Below, piece after piece: positions 31,162-33,401 of a stretch of DNA of 33,401 nt. Under the pieces are notes generated by a model. The model saw only the letters and a program-made list of their open reading frames with translations, was not told the origin of the DNA and made no database searches. How positions within the stretch are numbered: position 1 is the first letter of the stretch; the number at the start of each line of letters is the position of its first letter. Position numbers and translations under genes: made by a program. Source of the DNA: Anaerolineaceae bacterium UBA4799 (lineage in GTDB: Bacteria; Chloroflexota; Anaerolineae; Anaerolineales; Anaerolineaceae); the NCBI GenBank assembly GCA_002402725.1, contig DHGL01000045.1, positions 56,596 through 89,996 of the forward strand. Direction: 5' to 3'.

Positions 31162-32004
31162 TTATTTACAGGTTTCGCCAAGCGCTTCGCGCAGGCTGAT
31201 GACCTGCCAATCTGTGTCCATTAATATCCGCAACTCATCCAGGTTTTCGGGGATGATATGAAGAATCAGTATGCTGCCGGGTTTGAGGGGCATGCGGTTG
31301 GGCTCGAAGGTGTGTTCATCCGCACTCCAGTATACCGGGAAGAAACCCTGTTCGTTAGTTGCCTGCATAAACTCGGGCGTCCACCTTCCCCACGGCGCGC
31401 GTACGTATGGGGTTACACCATGCTCGTAGAGGTCATCCCCGATTACCGCTCTTAAAGCCTCAGACCAATCCTGGTAATCTCGTAACCAATCCTCAAGGGA
31501 CATACCGTCGATGATGCTCACCTGGGGGTGAGTGTGACTGTGGTAACCAATGTCATGCCCGTTATCTACCAGGCGTTGAAAGGTTTCTTTCTGGATTTTT
31601 TGGGAGAAGGATGTACCCACGAGGAAAAAGGTCGCCCGGGCGTCATTCTCTTCCAGTATGTCCAGCATCTGATTGAGCACTTCGTCGTTATAGCCGTCAT
31701 CGATGGTCAACACGACGAAATTGTCGGAGGTATCAAAGGATTTTAACAACCCGTTTTCATCATATACCGGGATGGCTTTCACAAGGCTGGTCTGACAGAT
31801 TTCGACCGTTGGCGTAACCGTTGGATCGACCGGTGCGGGTAGCTCTGCAGCGGGCGTGGCTGGCGGGGTTGAGGCGCGTGTGGCCGTGAGTGCTGAAGGC
31901 GGGTCCACAACCAGCGGGGCAGAAGCCAGGCGTGGGGTGCATGCCGAGCAGAAGATGACATAAATCAGAACTACCCATAAATTAACCTTAGTTGAAAAAC
32001 GCAT
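31162..32004 (-). CDS. Polysaccharide deacetylase lipoprotein (NodB homology)
   Basis: A 280-residue exported carbohydrate esterase 4 family protein. The signal ends in CSAC (Cys22), followed by a T/P/A-rich linker (about 38-68) and the NodB domain. Motifs are TIDDG (100-104, catalytic base and metal Asp), HSHTHP (metal His155 and His159), RAPWG (202-206), WSADEH and LILH (His249). All metal ligands are present, so activity on N-acetylated glycans such as peptidoglycan or an exopolysaccharide is likely; the substrate is unknown. ATG 32004 is preferred, with AGGCGAG about 5 bases upstream; a GTG two codons earlier is possible. The gene converges on the sigma factor gene (19-base gap, no terminator seen) and diverges from rho. 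Confidence 0.9.
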   Translation of the reverse strand: MRFSTKVNLWVVLIYVIFCSACTPRLASAPLVVDPPSALTATRASTPPATPAAELPAPVDPTVTPTVEICQTSLVKAIPVYDENGLLKSFDTSDNFVVLTIDDGYNDEVLNQMLDILEENDARATFFLVGTSFSQKIQKETFQRLVDNGHDIGYHSHTHPQVSIIDGMSLEDWLRDYQDWSEALRAVIGDDLYEHGVTPYVRAPWGRWTPEFMQATNEQGFFPVYWSADEHTFEPNRMPLKPGSILILHIIPENLDELRILMDTDWQVISLREALGETCK

Positions 32005-32069
32005 TGACACTCGCCTTTAATGTCCGCAATATTTATTTACAAAGGGATATTTTACTCAAAACCCTTGAC

Positions 32070-32098
32070 TTGCATCAGGTTTTTTTCCATGATATACT
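32070..32098 (+). promoter_or_regulatory. Promoter of rho
   Basis: TTGCAT (32070-32075) and TATACT (32093-32098) are 17 bases apart, and TGA before the -10 makes it extended. Transcription would start near 32105, leaving a leader of about 155 bases. ACTCA and TGAGT half-sites (32096-32100, 32108-32112) flank the start point and might bind a regulator. Confidence 0.6.
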
Positions 32099-32135
32099 CA
32101 TTTTACTTGAGTTAATAACAATATTGAAAAGGTAA

Positions 32136-32163
32136 TTTCCGGTTTCACGGATGAAACTGGAAG
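32136..32163 (+). other. rho leader hairpin 1
   Basis: A 12-bp stem (32136-32147 with 32152-32163, two G-U pairs) closes on the loop CGGA. It lies about 30 bases into the predicted rho transcript and has no T run, so it is not a simple terminator. Confidence 0.55.
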
Positions 32164-32199
32164 ACAAAAAATCCCGCCCCAGAAAAATTTATTAGCAGT

Positions 32200-32222
32200 C
32201 CCGAACCTGATTCCAGGTCGGG
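32200..32222 (+). other. rho leader hairpin 2
   Basis: CCCGA-CCTG pairs with CAGG-TCGGG (9 bp) with a single bulged A at 32205 and a four-base loop. It lies 37 bases before the rho start and 36 bases after hairpin 1. The bases between the two hairpins are unpaired and rich in A and C. Confidence 0.5.
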
Positions 32223-32245
32223 GTGACAATATCCAACCTATACTG

Positions 32246-32263
32246 ATGGACATGAACCTATGA
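32246..32263 (+). other. Possible 5-codon upstream ORF overlapping the rho start
   Basis: ATG GAC ATG AAC CTA TGA encodes MDMNL and its stop overlaps the rho ATG as ATGA. Rho itself has no visible Shine-Dalgarno site, so restart from this mini-ORF is possible. It is too short to exclude chance. Confidence 0.25.
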
Positions 32264-33401
32264 AAATTCTTGAAATGGAAGACGCCTCCCTATCCTCGCT
32301 GCGCGCGGTTGCGGAGGAACTCAAAGTCCCCAACGCGAAAAGATTGAAAAAAGAGAACCTGATCATCAATATCCGCAGGGCAGAAGCTGAGCAGGAAGGA
32401 CTTGAAGTCCGCGGTGGCGTGCTTGAAATCACCCCGGAAGGTGTGGGCTTCTTGCGCACCAACTATTCTATCGGTCCTGAGGATGTTTATGTTTCACAGG
32501 CGCAGCTGCGCCGACATGACCTGCGCATGGGGGACCTGGTCATCGGCGCGGTAAGACCACCGCGTGACGCCGAGCGTCATTACGGGCTGCTCAAAGTGGA
32601 GAGCGTTAACGGCATTGCCCCTGAAGAAATGCGCAACCGCAAGACTTTTGAAAGCCTCACCCCGATCTTCCCGGATAAGCGCTTCGACCTGGAGACCGAT
32701 AAGAACATTCTTTCTTCGCGGGTTATCAACCTGATTGCTCCTATCGGTCGCGGTCAGCGCGGCATGATCGTCTCGCCCCCCAAGGCGGGTAAAACGACTA
32801 TTCTTAAACAGCTCGCAAACTCAATTACCGCCAACAACCCCGAGATACACCTGATCATCGCTCTCATCGGCGAACGCCCTGAAGAAGTAACCGATATGGA
32901 TCGCTCGGTGGACGCGGAAGTGGTGGCTTCAACCTTCGATGAACCGGTCAGCGCGCACGTGCGCACCGCTGAAATCACGCTCGAACGCGCCAAACGCCTG
33001 GTGGAAATCGGTCGTGACGTGGTCATCCTGATGGACTCGCTCACCCGCCTGGCACGCGCCTACAACCTGGTGGTCAACCCCTCAGGGCGCACCCTTTCTG
33101 GCGGCATGGACCCCTCGGCGCTTTACCCGCCCAAGAAGTTCTTCGGCGCGGCGCGCAATATCGAGGAGGGCGGTTCGTTAACCATTATCGCCACGGCCCT
33201 GGTGGATACCGGTTCGCGCCTGGATGATGTGGTCTACGAAGAGTTCAAAGGTACCGGCAACATGGAGTTGCACCTGTCACGCCGGTTGCAGGAACGGCGC
33301 GTTTTCCCCGCCATTGACATTGAACGTTCGTCCACCCGCCGCGAAGACCTGCTGTTAGGACCGGATATCCTGCCGCGCGTATGGTTGATGCGGCGCATGT
33401 A
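32260..33401 (+). CDS. rho: Transcription termination factor Rho (3' end outside the window)
   Basis: The first 380 codons of Rho, a hexameric RNA-dependent ATPase helicase that ends transcription. The N-terminal helical part (1-45) is followed by the cold-shock-like RNA-binding domain (50-125) with [14 protein letters not shown] and RRHDLRMGD. The ATPase has Walker [10 protein letters not shown] (172-180), [10 protein letters not shown], Walker [11 protein letters not shown] (254-263) and the secondary RNA-site segments [21 protein letters not shown] and [17 protein letters not shown]. coli Rho has 419 residues, so about 40 are missing here. ATG 32260 gives a normal N terminus. The leader carries two hairpins and a mini-ORF; E. 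coli rho is known to be self-regulated through its leader, which makes attenuation here plausible. Confidence 0.97.
   Translation, partial: MKILEMEDASLSSLRAVAEELKVPNAKRLKKENLIINIRRAEAEQEGLEVRGGVLEITPEGVGFLRTNYSIGPEDVYVSQAQLRRHDLRMGDLVIGAVRPPRDAERHYGLLKVESVNGIAPEEMRNRKTFESLTPIFPDKRFDLETDKNILSSRVINLIAPIGRGQRGMIVSPPKAGKTTILKQLANSITANNPEIHLIIALIGERPEEVTDMDRSVDAEVVASTFDEPVSAHVRTAEITLERAKRLVEIGRDVVILMDSLTRLARAYNLVVNPSGRTLSGGMDPSALYPPKKFFGAARNIEEGGSLTIIATALVDTGSRLDDVVYEEFKGTGNMELHLSRRLQERRVFPAIDIERSSTRREDLLLGPDILPRVWLMRRM

Noticed and set aside
1..33401. Mobile elements, CRISPR arrays, phage genes or a defence island
   Set aside because: No transposase, integrase, repeat-spacer pattern, terminal inverted repeats or defence-type domain was found. 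Gene content is housekeeping, and codon use looked even to the eye.

Overview
The window looks like an ordinary housekeeping stretch of a free-living bacterial chromosome, most likely a member of the Chloroflexota (Anaerolineae-like). This is an inference from several traits seen together: T/P-rich lipoprotein linkers, a single-chain alpha-beta glycyl-tRNA synthetase, a dnaG-sigma pair with lineage-style insertions, and a DnaG zinc ribbon of the CFGAC type. No insertion sequence, prophage, CRISPR array, integrase or toxin gene was found. No stretch longer than about 260 bases lacks a gene.

Layout. 1-770: minus-strand tRNA-Ser(UGA) and a DUF3267-type membrane protein with HExxH. 834-1724: a lone CitE-like CoA-ester lyase. 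1777-5867 (minus): xpt-guaA purine salvage operon followed by a transmembrane VWA-like/FHA protein. 5956-9726 (plus): maf, a lipoprotein class B penicillin-binding protein and rsgA, tightly packed. 9901-11693: two tandem paralogous membrane proteins of unknown function, alignable without a gap over 275 residues. 11837-18244: a complete Opp/Dpp-type ABC importer (two ATPases, binding protein, two permeases) closed by a strong terminator. 18342-20303: a second, separately transcribed binding lipoprotein. 20374-20444: tRNA-Gln(UUG). 20596-24368: glmU, a CBS/CorC membrane protein, cdd and recO in one tight operon. 24461-27457: fused glyQS. 27506-31142: dnaG and the primary sigma factor. 31162-32004 (minus): a polysaccharide deacetylase lipoprotein. 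32260-end: rho, cut by the window edge, behind a structured leader.

How it fits together. Xpt and GuaA both feed the GMP pool. The PBP, GlmU and the deacetylase act on cell-wall or envelope polysaccharide. DnaG, sigma, RecO, RsgA, GlyRS and Rho are core information-processing proteins. The Opp system imports peptides or oligosaccharides.

The window does not show an obvious new multi-gene system. The best leads are the gapless pair of unknown membrane proteins, the transmembrane FHA receptor-like protein, a sigma region 3 insertion, a perfect anti-Shine-Dalgarno complement lacking a properly spaced start codon, the rho leader, and several promoters whose -10 box lies 6-7 bases from the start codon (apparent leaderless mRNAs). 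All positions, counts and alignments were read by hand.
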